6,827 nucleotides of DNA from Rubrivivax sp. (GCA_030693565.1 JAUYAJ010000422.1:1-6827); one strand, 5' to 3'. Shown: positions 1 through 6,415, counted from the first letter of the stretch. Notes: generated by a model from the sequence alone, not told the origin. Made by a program: numbers and translations.

Positions 1-1169
1 TACCAGTCCTGCCAGCGCGTGGCGTCGAACGCCTCGCCGTCGACATGGACGACCTGGGCGATCGGCAGGCCGTACTTGAGCGCAAAGCCGAAGTCGCGCT
101 CGTCGTGCGCCGGCACGCCCATCACGGCGCCGTCGCCGTAAGCCATCAGGACGTAGTTGCCGACCCACAGCGGCAACGCCTCGCCGGTCAGCGGGTGGAC
201 GACGCTCAGCCCGGTGGGCCGGCCTTCTTTTTCCTTCAGCGCCAGCTCGGCTTCGGTGTTGCCGCCTTGCTGGCATTGTTCGATGAAGGCGGCCAGCGCC
301 GGGTCGCTGGCGGCGGCGTGCGCGGCCAGTGGGTGCTCGGGGGCGACGGCGCAGAAGGTCACGCCCATCAAGGTGTCGGCGCGGGTCGTGAAGACATGCA
401 TCAAGCCGTCCTGCACCAGCGCGCCGTCGGCGCCGCGGATCTCGTGCTTGAAGGCAAAGCGCACGCCTTCGCTGCGGCCGATCCAGTGCTCCTGCATCAG
501 GCGCACACGCTCGGGCCAGCCGGCCAGGTAGTCGGGATGGGCCGGGTCGGTGACGCCGGCCAGCAACTCGTCGGCGTACTGCGTGATCGCCAGGTAGTAG
601 CCCGGGATCTCGCGCTTCTCGACGATGGCGTTGCTGCGCCAGCCGCGGCCGTCGACGACTTGTTCGTTGGCGAGCACGGTCTGGTCGACCGGATCCCAGT
701 TGACGACCTGGGTCTTCTTGTAGGCGATGCCTTTTTCGAGCATCTTCAGGAAGAACCACTGGTTCCACTTGTAGTAGCTGGGGTAGCAGTTTGCGAGTTC
801 GCGCGTCCAGTCTACGGCCAGGCAGAGCGGCTGCATCTGAGACTTCTTGTCTGCGATGTTGGCGCGCGTCCAGATGGCGGGCTGGACGTTGTTGGCGATG
901 GCGGCGTTCTCGGCCGGCAGGCCGAAGGCGTCCCAGCCCATCGGCATCAGCACGTTGTAGCCGTTCATGCGCAACTGGCGCGCCATCATGTCGTTGATGG
1001 TGTAGTTGCGCACATGGCCCATGTGCAGCTTGCCGCTCGGGTAAGGCAGCATCGAGCAAGCGTAGAACTTGGGCTTGTTCGCGTCCTCGCTGACGCGGTA
1101 GGCGTCGCGCGCCGACCAGTGCGCCTGGGCGGCGGATTCGACTTCGGCGGGCACGTACTTTTCGTTCAT
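1..1169 (-). CDS. leuS: Leucyl-tRNA synthetase, N-terminal part (cut by left window edge)
   Basis: This cytoplasmic class I aminoacyl-tRNA synthetase charges tRNA-Leu with leucine using ATP. The visible part is 389 complete codons from the ATG at 1169; a full enzyme is usually about 860-880 residues, so the C-terminal half lies beyond the edge. Seen in sequence: the class I HIGH-type motif as HMGH (residues 49-52, inside PYPSGKLHMGHVRNY), NWDPVDQTVLANEQV near 157-171, and the inserted CP1 editing domain with TTRADTLMGVT (261-271) and GVPAHDERD (351-359). The aspartates at 356 and 359 match the editing-site aspartates of the family. The KMSKS loop is not in the window. It is last in the bamE-dapB-exbB-exbD-leuS string, 31 bases after exbD with no terminator between. 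The ribosome-binding site is weak. Residues about 104-128 deviate from the usual family sequence and use several codons rare in this window. Identification is secure. Confidence 0.97.
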   Translation of the reverse strand, partial: MNEKYVPAEVESAAQAHWSARDAYRVSEDANKPKFYACSMLPYPSGKLHMGHVRNYTINDMMARQLRMNGYNVLMPMGWDAFGLPAENAAIANNVQPAIWTRANIADKKSQMQPLCLAVDWTRELANCYPSYYKWNQWFFLKMLEKGIAYKKTQVVNWDPVDQTVLANEQVVDGRGWRSNAIVEKREIPGYYLAITQYADELLAGVTDPAHPDYLAGWPERVRLMQEHWIGRSEGVRFAFKHEIRGADGALVQDGLMHVFTTRADTLMGVTFCAVAPEHPLAAHAAASDPALAAFIEQCQQGGNTEAELALKEKEGRPTGLSVVHPLTGEALPLWVGNYVLMAYGDGAVMGVPAHDERDFGFALKYGLPIAQVVHVDGEAFDATRWQDW

Positions 1170-1200
1170 CCGCCGGATTGTAGGAGCGGCTACCGAGTGG

Positions 1201-1620
<420 letters not shown>

Positions 1621-1621
1621 G

Positions 1622-2302
1622 TCAGTGCTCGCCGTTGGCGGGCGGCGCGGCGCGCGCGCCGTCGAGCACCATCTCGCGCAAGTCGTGGGCAAAACCTTCG
1701 AGCTCGGCTTCGTTGGCCGCGACCCACTTGCCGAACAGGTTGTAGGCCAGCACGGCCGGCACGGCCACCGCGATGCCGGCGGCGGTCATGATCAGCGCCT
1801 CGCCGATCGGTCCGGAGACTTTTTCGATCGTGATCGTGCCCGCCGCCGCGATGCCGACCAGCGCGTGGTAAATGCCCCAGACGGTGCCGAACAAGCCGAC
1901 AAAAGGCGCAGTGGCGCCGACCGAGGCCAGCAGCACCTGGCCGAATTGCAGATGCGCCAGACCGCGGTGCAAGGCGTCGCGCAAGCGCCGGGTCAGCTGA
2001 GATTCGAGCCGGCCGCCGGTCTCCAGCGAGCCGCTGCCCTGGCGTGCCAGCGTGGCCGCCTGCAGCAGGGGCAGCAGCAGCTGTTCACGGTCCATCGCGG
2101 CGAGCCGGCGGTGGCCGTCGTCCAGCGTTGCGGCGTCCCAGAACGCGGGCACGGCGCGCGCGATGTCGCGCGCGGCGCGGCGCAGCACCCAGCCCTGCCA
2201 GGCGATCACGACCCAGGCGCCGACCGACATCGCCAGCAGCAAAGCCGTCACGGCCTGGCCGACGCCGTCGTTCTGCTCCCAGAACAGGGCCAGGCCGTCC
2301 AT
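1622..2302 (-). CDS. exbB: ExbB/TolQ/MotA-family proton channel protein
   Basis: This inner-membrane protein of 226 residues forms the oligomeric proton channel around an ExbD dimer. Three hydrophobic helices are visible: about 13-35, 121-145 and 167-191, with a cytoplasmic domain between the first and second. Helix 2 contains PFVGLFGTVWGI with T140. Helix 3 contains IGEALIMTAAGIAVAVPAV with E168 and T173. These three residues keep the spacing of the functional T148, E176 and T181 of E. coli ExbB. The start codon is three bases after the dapB stop and no good Shine-Dalgarno is seen, so translation probably depends on coupling to dapB. It sits between a lysine-biosynthesis gene and exbD, not beside tonB or receptor genes, so its energised partner is unknown. 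TolQ is the alternative but less likely. Confidence 0.93.
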   Translation of the reverse strand: MDGLALFWEQNDGVGQAVTALLLAMSVGAWVVIAWQGWVLRRAARDIARAVPAFWDAATLDDGHRRLAAMDREQLLLPLLQAATLARQGSGSLETGGRLESQLTRRLRDALHRGLAHLQFGQVLLASVGATAPFVGLFGTVWGIYHALVGIAAAGTITIEKVSGPIGEALIMTAAGIAVAVPAVLAYNLFGKWVAANEAELEGFAHDLREMVLDGARAAPPANGEH

Positions 2303-2305
2303 GTG

Positions 2306-3115
2306 TCAGCGGTTCAGGCCGAGCACGTCGTCCATGCCGTAGAGGCCGGGTGCGCGGCCGGCGAGGAAGCGCGCCGCGCGCAGACTGCCCTGGGCGTAGT
2401 TGGCGCGGCTGCTGCTGCGGTGGGCGATCTCGATGCGCTCGCCGGTGCCGGCGAACATCACCAGGTGGTCGCCGACGATGTCGCCGCCGCGCACGGTGGC
2501 AAAGCCGATCGTGCCGGGCTGGCGTTCGCCGGTGTGGCCTTCGCGGGCGTAGACGGCGCAGTCGGCGAGCGTGCGGCCCTGGGCCGCGGCCACCGCCTCG
2601 CCCATCGCCAGCGCGGTGCCGCTGGGGGCGTCGACCTTGTGGCGGTGATGGGCTTCGATGATCTCGATGTCGTAGCCCTCGCCCAGCGAGCGCGCCGCCT
2701 GCGCCAGCAGCTTGAGCATGACGTTGACGCCGACGCTCATGTTGGGCGCCATCACGATCGCCAGCGCGGCCGCGTGCCCGGCGATCTGCGCCTTGTGCGC
2801 GTCGCTCAACCCGGTGGTGCCGATGACGGCGTTGACGCCGCGCTCGCGGCACATGGCCAGGTGGGCCAGCGTGCCTTCGGGGCGCGTGAAGTCGATCAGC
2901 ACGTCGGCGTCGGCCAGGCCAGCGTGAAGCTCGGCCGTGATCGCCACGCCGGTGGGTCGGCCGAGAAAGGCGCCGGCGTCCTGGCCCAGCGCCGGGCTGC
3001 CAGACAGGTCGAGCGCGCCGGTCAGGCGGCAGTCGTCGGCGCCGAGCACCGCCTCGATCAGCATGCGGCCCATGCGGCCGGAGCTGCCGGCGACGGCGAT
3101 CTTCAGCGCGGCCAT
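2306..3115 (-). CDS. dapB: 4-hydroxy-tetrahydrodipicolinate reductase
   Basis: This cytoplasmic enzyme reduces 4-hydroxy-tetrahydrodipicolinate with NAD(P)H to tetrahydrodipicolinate, in the pathway to diaminopimelate (peptidoglycan) and lysine. It has 269 residues, the normal family length. Seen: an N-terminal dinucleotide-binding loop GSSGRMGR (10-17), DFTRPEGT (75-82), IGTTG (98-102), the region around APNMSVGVN (123-131), and the catalytic/substrate motif EAHHRHKVDAPSGTA (154-168) with H156 and K160 in the positions of the catalytic histidine and lysine of E. coli DapB. The C-terminal ANYAQGSLRAARFL is also typical. The ATG at 3115 overlaps the bamE stop by one base (TGATG). A TTG one codon upstream is possible but less likely. 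The preceding gene encodes BamE, a common neighbour in Burkholderiales. Confidence 0.97.
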   Translation of the reverse strand: MAALKIAVAGSSGRMGRMLIEAVLGADDCRLTGALDLSGSPALGQDAGAFLGRPTGVAITAELHAGLADADVLIDFTRPEGTLAHLAMCRERGVNAVIGTTGLSDAHKAQIAGHAAALAIVMAPNMSVGVNVMLKLLAQAARSLGEGYDIEIIEAHHRHKVDAPSGTALAMGEAVAAAQGRTLADCAVYAREGHTGERQPGTIGFATVRGGDIVGDHLVMFAGTGERIEIAHRSSSRANYAQGSLRAARFLAGRAPGLYGMDDVLGLNR

Positions 3116-3642
3116 CAAGGCGTTTCGAGCGGCGGGTAGTCGCGCACCGGGCCCACCGGTTCGGCGGCTGGCGCTTCGCGCTTGGCCGGCACCGGCAAGG
3201 CCTTGCGCTGATCTTCGCTGAGCTCCAGCACCTTGGGCTCGGAGCGCGCCAGCGGGCTGATCGAGGCGACGAACTCGTGCTCCGACGGCAGTTCGGGCGC
3301 GACGATGGTCTTCAGCGCTTCGCCTTCGAACACCAGCACGACGCTGCGCCGCTGCGGCTCGGTGCCAGGACGGCGGATGGTGAAGATGTAGTCCCAGCGG
3401 TTGGCGTGGAACAGGTCGGTGAGCATCGGTGAGCCCAGCAGCTCGCGCACCTGAACGCGCGTCATGCCGGGCTTGACGCGCGCCATCTGCTCGCGGGTGA
3501 CGACGTTGCCCTGGACGATGTCGATGCGGTAGGGCGTGATCAGGCCGAGGAAATTGCTCGACGAGGGCAACGACGACGCGCAGCCGGCGAGCAGCAGGAC
3601 GGCGGCAAGGCTGCCGCTAAGGGGAAGAAACGAACGGCGCAT
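3115..3642 (-). CDS. bamE: Outer membrane protein assembly factor BamE (OmlA/SmpA lipoprotein)
   Basis: This is an outer-membrane lipoprotein subunit of the BAM complex, which inserts beta-barrel proteins. The 175-residue precursor has a signal peptide with basic MRR, a hydrophobic core and the lipobox LAGC. C21 is the predicted lipidated residue; the next residue is Ala, not Asp, which agrees with outer-membrane sorting. The BamE domain covers about residues 37-115: YRIDIVQGNVVT, MARVKPGMTRVQVRELLGSP, then WDYIFTIRRPG and VLVFEGEALK. Beyond about 120 there is a tail of some 55 residues rich in Pro, Glu, Ala and Lys that is absent from the 113-residue E. coli protein. It is first in the bamE-dapB-exbB-exbD-leuS string and divergent from fur. 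Its Shine-Dalgarno is poor (AAGA-like only). Confidence 0.95.
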   Translation of the reverse strand: MRRSFLPLSGSLAAVLLLAGCASSLPSSSNFLGLITPYRIDIVQGNVVTREQMARVKPGMTRVQVRELLGSPMLTDLFHANRWDYIFTIRRPGTEPQRRSVVLVFEGEALKTIVAPELPSEHEFVASISPLARSEPKVLELSEDQRKALPVPAKREAPAAEPVGPVRDYPPLETP

Positions 3643-3752
3643 GGCAATCTTCGGCTTGGGGCCTTTGCGGCCGCGGGCGCGAGCTGAGGCTGGCTATGAT
3701 CGATCCATTCTAGCGGCCGGCCTGTCTGCCGCGGCGCGACCGAGGATCTCCC
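3643..3752. promoter_or_regulatory. Divergent bamE/fur promoter region
   Basis: These 110 bases separate the divergent bamE and fur starts and should hold both promoters. On the plus strand TATGAT (3695-3700) is a good -10 candidate for fur, with no convincing -35 at the proper distance; the fur leader would be about 45 bases. On the minus strand TAGAAT (3712-3707) is a -10 candidate for bamE, also without a clear -35. The two candidates lie within 18 bases of each other, so the promoters would overlap. The stretch contains the palindrome GATCGATC (3698-3705) flanked by GCTA (3693-3696) and TAGC (3711-3714). This is only a distant resemblance to a Fur box. A 5-bp inverted repeat GCGGC/GCCGC (3713-3717 and 3728-3732) lies in the fur leader. 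Confidence 0.45.
3742..3746 (+). promoter_or_regulatory. Ribosome-binding site of fur
   Basis: GAGGA lies six bases before the ATG at 3753. This supports the chosen fur start. Confidence 0.7.
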
Positions 3753-4181
3753 ATGACCCATGCCGACGAATTGAAGAGCAGCGGCCTCAAGGCCACGCTG
3801 CCGCGCATCAAGATCCTGGAGGTGTTCCAGACCGCCGAGCGCCGCCACATGACGGCCGAGGATGTCTTCAAGGCCTTGCTGACCGAAGGCGCCGACATCG
3901 GCCTGGCCACCGTCTACCGGGTCTTGATGCAGTTCGAGCAGGCCGGGCTGCTGACGCGCAGCAATTTCGAGTCGGGCAAGTCGGTGTTCGAGCTCAACGA
4001 AGGCCAGCACCACGACCACCTGGTCTGCCTGAGCTGTGGCCGGGTCGAAGAATTCTTCGACGCCGAGATCGAGAAGCGCCAGCGCAGCGTGGCCGAGGCG
4101 CGCGGCTTCGAGCTGCAAGACCATTCGCTGGCGCTGTACGCGCGCTGCACCAAGACCGACTGCGAGCATCGCGGCAAGTAG
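3753..4181 (+). CDS. fur: Ferric uptake regulator Fur
   Basis: This is a cytoplasmic metal-dependent DNA-binding regulator. With Fe(II) the dimer represses iron-uptake genes. It has 142 residues, close to E. coli Fur (148). The N-terminal winged-helix domain (about 1-82) includes GLKATLPRIKILEVF (11-25) and the recognition helix IGLATVYRVLMQFE (49-62). The C-terminal metal-binding/dimer domain includes HHDHLVCLSCGRVEEF (86-101), with H86, H87, H89 and the C92-x2-C95 structural zinc pair. A second cysteine pair, C132 and C137, lies near the C-terminus. The HHDHLVCLxCG form with C-terminal H/C residues fits Fur better than Zur or PerR. It is the only plus-strand gene, divergent from bamE as in Pseudomonas (omlA-fur), and it converges on hprK across 22 bases. 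Confidence 0.96.
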   Translation: MTHADELKSSGLKATLPRIKILEVFQTAERRHMTAEDVFKALLTEGADIGLATVYRVLMQFEQAGLLTRSNFESGKSVFELNEGQHHDHLVCLSCGRVEEFFDAEIEKRQRSVAEARGFELQDHSLALYARCTKTDCEHRGK

Positions 4182-4186
4182 TTGCC
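4173..4186. other. Short inverted repeat at the fur/hprK convergent junction
   Basis: GGCAA and TTGCC pair perfectly (5 bp) around a 4-base loop that includes the fur stop codon. A competing pairing uses TTGC (4182-4185) with GCAA (4191-4194). Neither is followed by a T run, so this is not a convincing intrinsic terminator. On the plus strand a weak alternative is a 4-bp CGGC/GCCG stem (4195-4198 and 4207-4210) followed shortly by TTTT (4214-4217), inside the end of hprK. Confidence 0.3.
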
Positions 4187-4203
4187 ACGCGCAACGGCCG
4201 GTC

Positions 4204-5154
4204 TCAGCCGCCCTTTTCCATCGCCCGCTGGTGGCGGGCAATGAACTCCTGATAGGTGTCGATGCCGCGCAGCTGCAGCACGGTGTTGCGCACCGCGGCC
4301 TCGACCAGCACCGCCAGGTTGCGTCCGGCGTCGACCGCGATCACCACCTTGCGCACCGGCAGGCCGAGCACGTCCTCGTACAGCGGCTCGTAGGGCAGGC
4401 GCTCGAACTCGCGCTCCATCGTCTCTTTGCGCACCAGGTGGACGATCAGGTTGAGCCGCATCTTGCGGCGCACCGCGGTCTCGCCAAAGATGGCCTTGAT
4501 GTCGAGCAAACCGATGCCGCGCACCTCGAGCAGGTTGAGCAGCAGCTCCGGGCAGCGCCCTTCGAGCGAAGTCTGGGTGACGCGGAACAGGTCGACGGCG
4601 TCGTCGGCCACCAGGCCATGGCCGCGTGAGATCAGCTCCAGCCCGAGCTCGCTCTTGCCCAGGCCCGACTCGCCGGTCAGCAGCACGCCCAGGCCGAGGA
4701 TGTCCATGAAGACGCCGTGGCGGGTCGTGCGGTCGGCGAACAGCTGGCCGAGGTAGCCGCGCACGACGTCGATGACATGGCCGGCCGGCTCGCTGGTGAC
4801 GAAGAGCGGGATTTCGGCGCGGTCGCAGATGGCCACCAGGCGCGGCGGTGGTGTTTGCGCGTCGGCGACGATGATCACCGGCGGCTCCAGCGCGACGATG
4901 CGCGAGATGCGGCGCTCCTGGTCGTCGGGTGCCGAGTCCTGCAGGTAGGCGACCTCGCGGCGGCCGACGATCTGCACCCGATAGGGGTGGATGTAGTTCA
5001 GGTAGCCGACCAGGTCGGCCGCCGAGCGCGCGTCGACGATCGCGGCGTCGGTGAAGTGGCGTTCCGGATGGGCGTGGCCGGCGACCCAGGCCCAGCGAAG
5101 CGGTTTGCGCTGGGCGTCGAACAGCGCTTGCGCGCTCATCGAGGTGGGTTTCAT
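4204..5154 (-). CDS. hprK: HPr kinase/phosphorylase
   Basis: This cytoplasmic bifunctional enzyme phosphorylates and dephosphorylates a serine of HPr-type phosphocarriers. In proteobacteria it usually acts with PtsN/PtsO-type or Man-type phosphotransferase proteins in regulation. It has 316 residues, normal for the family. The N-terminal domain covers about 1-135. The C-terminal kinase domain holds H146 (in RHGVFMDI), the P-loop GESGLGKS (161-168), VADDAVDL (182-189), and the family signature LEVRGIGLLDIKAIFG (209-224). The ATG at 5154 is used; a second Met six codons in (5139) is possible. No clear Shine-Dalgarno precedes either, and a strong hairpin ends ten bases before the first ATG. It follows ptsN in the same direction after 46 bases. 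No HPr gene (ptsH/ptsO) is in the window. Confidence 0.96.
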   Translation of the reverse strand: MKPTSMSAQALFDAQRKPLRWAWVAGHAHPERHFTDAAIVDARSAADLVGYLNYIHPYRVQIVGRREVAYLQDSAPDDQERRISRIVALEPPVIIVADAQTPPPRLVAICDRAEIPLFVTSEPAGHVIDVVRGYLGQLFADRTTRHGVFMDILGLGVLLTGESGLGKSELGLELISRGHGLVADDAVDLFRVTQTSLEGRCPELLLNLLEVRGIGLLDIKAIFGETAVRRKMRLNLIVHLVRKETMEREFERLPYEPLYEDVLGLPVRKVVIAVDAGRNLAVLVEAAVRNTVLQLRGIDTYQEFIARHQRAMEKGG

Positions 5155-5163
5155 GCGGCAGGC

Positions 5164-5195
5164 GGCTGCTGGCGAGCGCTAGGCGCCCAGCAGCC
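5164..5195 (-). other. Stem-loop between ptsN and hprK
   Basis: GGCTGCTGG (5164-5172) and CCAGCAGCC (5187-5195) form a perfect 9-bp GC-rich stem around a 14-base loop, which itself contains AGCGCT. In the ptsN-hprK transcript the hairpin begins just after the ptsN stop and ends ten bases before the hprK ATG. No T run follows on the minus strand, so it is not a standard terminator. It may act as an RNA stability or processing element or as a translational control for hprK. Confidence 0.55.
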
Positions 5196-5200
5196 CGTCA

Positions 5201-5671
5201 TCAGGCCACCGACTTCAGCGGTTCCCAGTCGGCGATCAGCTTGTGGACCGCGGCGGCGTCGGGTTCGGCCTTCAGGCGCTCACGCAGTTCGCGGTCGGAC
5301 AGCATCTCGGCGATCTCGGACAGGATCTCCAGGTGCCGCTGGGTCGCCGCTTCAGGCACGAGCAGGAAGATCAGCAGCGCGACGGGCTCATCGTCGGGGG
5401 CGTCGAAGGGGATGGGCTGCTGGACGCGCAGCACCGCGGCGAGCGGGTTCTTCAGCCCCTTGATGCGGCCGTGCGGAATCGCCACGGCGTGACCCAGGCC
5501 GGTCGAGCCCAGGCGTTCGCGGGCGAACAGGTTGTCGGAGACGATGCCGCGAGCGATCGCGTGCTGGTTTTCGAACAGCAAGCCAGCGTGTTCGAAGACT
5601 CGTTTCTTGCTGGTCGCATCGACATTCACCAGCACGTTGCTGGCGGGCAGGATGGCAGCGAGACGGTTCAT
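5201..5671 (-). CDS. ptsN: PTS IIA-like nitrogen regulatory protein (EIIA-Ntr)
   Basis: This cytoplasmic protein is the terminal phosphoryl acceptor of the nitrogen-related phosphotransferase system (EI-Ntr to NPr to PtsN). It regulates potassium transport, nitrogen/carbon balance and stress responses by protein contact, not by sugar transport. It has 156 residues, the usual length. The active-site histidine is H67 in GHAVAIPHGR (60-69), equivalent to H73 of E. coli PtsN. The PTS EIIA type-2 fold continues through FDAPDDEPVALLIFLLVPE and the helix RHLEILSEIAEMLSD. The ATG at 5671 has a GAGGA element (5687-5683) at a long spacing of 11 bases. It lies downstream of the hpf terminator with its own upstream gap, and upstream of hprK. 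EI-Ntr and NPr genes are not in the window. Confidence 0.95.
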   Translation of the reverse strand: MNRLAAILPASNVLVNVDATSKKRVFEHAGLLFENQHAIARGIVSDNLFARERLGSTGLGHAVAIPHGRIKGLKNPLAAVLRVQQPIPFDAPDDEPVALLIFLLVPEAATQRHLEILSEIAEMLSDRELRERLKAEPDAAAVHKLIADWEPLKSVA

Positions 5672-5736
5672 GGGACCACTTTTCCTCGCGAACGGCGACG
5701 GTGTTTCGCCATCACGAGAATGTTACAGAGCGATGG

Positions 5737-5745
5737 ATGATAGCA
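5737..5745 (-). promoter_or_regulatory. Candidate extended -10 promoter for ptsN-hprK
   Basis: On the minus strand TGCTATCAT fits the extended -10 form (TGn plus a TATAAT-like hexamer), about 65 bases before the ptsN start. No good -35 is visible (TCTGTG-like at a 17-base spacing), as is common for extended -10 promoters. The presence of a terminator upstream at 5842-5864 makes a promoter in this gap likely. Confidence 0.35.
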
Positions 5746-5841
5746 ACGCGGCGCCACCGCACAGAGTGTGGAGAACACCGCGTTTGCGGGGATTCCGCGC
5801 ATTTTGCGGCATTGCAGCAACAAGCCTGGCACGGCGCCAGC

Positions 5842-5864
5842 AAAAACGGCCCCGTGGGGCCGTT
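5842..5864 (-). terminator. Intrinsic terminator after hpf
   Basis: On the minus strand an 8-bp stem AACGGCCC/GGGCCGTT, with four loop bases (CACG), is followed at once by a run of five T (the last two T of the stem arm lead directly into it). It starts 23 bases after the hpf stop. The plus strand has no T run after the stem, so it works for hpf transcripts only. Confidence 0.85.
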
Positions 5865-5887
5865 GGCTGGGCCGAATGCGCAGGGCT

Positions 5888-6229
5888 TCAGACGGTGCCG
5901 ACGTCGAGCCGCTTGGCCGACGCGTGGTGGTGCTCTTGCAGGCGATCCTTGTGGCGCATGACCTGACGGTCTAGCTTGTCCATCAGCTGGTCGATGGCGG
6001 CGTACAAGTCTTCGTGCGACTGCTCGACGAAGATGTCGCGGCCTTTGACGTGCAAGGTGGCCTCGGCCTTCTGGCGCTTTTCCTTTTCCTTCAGATTCTC
6101 GACTGTCAGCAACACGGTGACGTCCACGACCTGATCGAAATGGCGCGTGACACGATCCAACTTTGTAAGTACGTACTCTCTCAGGGCGGGTGTGACTTCC
6201 AGGTGATGTCCGCTGATCGTCAAGTTCAT
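5888..6229 (-). CDS. hpf: Ribosome hibernation promoting factor, short form (HPF/YhbH family)
   Basis: This cytoplasmic protein binds in the mRNA/tRNA channel of the 30S subunit and helps form inactive 100S ribosome dimers in stationary phase. It has 113 residues, a short-type HPF; E. coli HPF is 95 and long HPFs are about 180 or more. Seen: MNLTISGHHLEVTPALREYV at the start, LDRVTRHFD (24-32), the basic stretch ENLKEKEKRQKAEATLHVKG (44-63), and DLYAAIDQLMDKLDRQVMRHKDR (74-96), the usual beta-alpha-beta-beta-beta-alpha order. A His-rich, basic tail of about 18 residues (QEHHHASAKR...) follows. The ATG at 6229 is chosen over the TTG at 6232 because GGAGG is then six bases upstream. It is followed by its own terminator. 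The usual upstream neighbour rpoN is absent; a TRAP permease gene lies there. Confidence 0.95.
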   Translation of the reverse strand: MNLTISGHHLEVTPALREYVLTKLDRVTRHFDQVVDVTVLLTVENLKEKEKRQKAEATLHVKGRDIFVEQSHEDLYAAIDQLMDKLDRQVMRHKDRLQEHHHASAKRLDVGTV

Positions 6230-6235
6230 CAAATA

Positions 6236-6240
6236 CCTCC
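6236..6240 (-). promoter_or_regulatory. Ribosome-binding site of hpf
   Basis: The minus strand reads GGAGG six bases before the ATG at 6229, the strongest Shine-Dalgarno in the window. It decides the start against the TTG one codon upstream, which would leave only three bases. Confidence 0.8.
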
Positions 6241-6302
6241 AAAGCGAGAGTTACAACAAGCCGGGCCGGGTGGCCGGCGACCGAGAAACGCGGGGTTGGA
6301 AC

Positions 6303-6322
6303 GGGGGGGTGGCAGGGCCGGG
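6303..6322 (+). other. Potential G-quadruplex motif in the hpf leader region (template strand)
   Basis: On the plus strand a run of seven G (6303-6309) can give two G3 tracts with a one-base loop, followed by GGG at 6315-6317 and at 6320-6322. Loops are 1, 5 and 2 bases, so the four-tract G3 rule is met. Further G tracts lie at 6263-6265, 6268-6270, 6292-6295 and 6332-6335. The G-rich strand is the template for hpf transcription. Such motifs also arise by chance in high-GC DNA. Confidence 0.4.
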
Positions 6323-6333
6323 CGCGAGCCCGG
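6318..6333 (-). other. Hairpin in the hpf leader
   Basis: CCGGGC (6318-6323) and GCCCGG (6328-6333) form a perfect 6-bp stem with a 4-base loop (TCGC on the minus strand). It lies about 90 bases before the hpf start and has no T run after it. It partly overlaps the G-rich tracts, so the two structures would compete in single-stranded DNA. Confidence 0.35.
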
Positions 6334-6364
6334 GGCAAGGCGACAGCAGGCTGCCGTTCAGTCC

Positions 6365-6393
6365 AGTGTGCACCGGTTGCAAAGCGATGACAA
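6365..6393 (-). promoter_or_regulatory. Candidate sigma-70 promoter for hpf
   Basis: On the minus strand TTGTCA (6393-6388) and CACACT (6370-6365) are separated by exactly 17 bases. The -35 is good and the -10 is poor (3 of 6). If used, the hpf leader would be about 130 bases long and contain the hairpin and G-rich tracts. No sigma-54 type GG/GC (-24/-12) site was seen by eye in this gap. Confidence 0.35.
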
Positions 6394-6415
6394 GCCGATG
6401 AGCGCACCCGGCCGG

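Noticed and set aside
3693..3714. A possible Fur box for autoregulation.
   Set aside because: Only GATCGATC and short GCTA/TAGC flanks are symmetric. The match to the Fur consensus (repeated GATAAT-like units) is too poor to annotate as an operator.
3540..4241. A 233-codon minus-strand frame across fur and the bamE promoter region.
   Set aside because: It is antisense to fur and runs through the bamE signal-peptide coding region in another frame; no domain or start signal supports it.
5712..6407. A 231-codon minus-strand frame that covers hpf in another frame.
   Set aside because: It overlaps the full hpf gene and its terminator, lacks a ribosome-binding site, and is rich in Arg/His/Pro/Ala with no domain. 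HPF has an ideal Shine-Dalgarno and conserved sequence.
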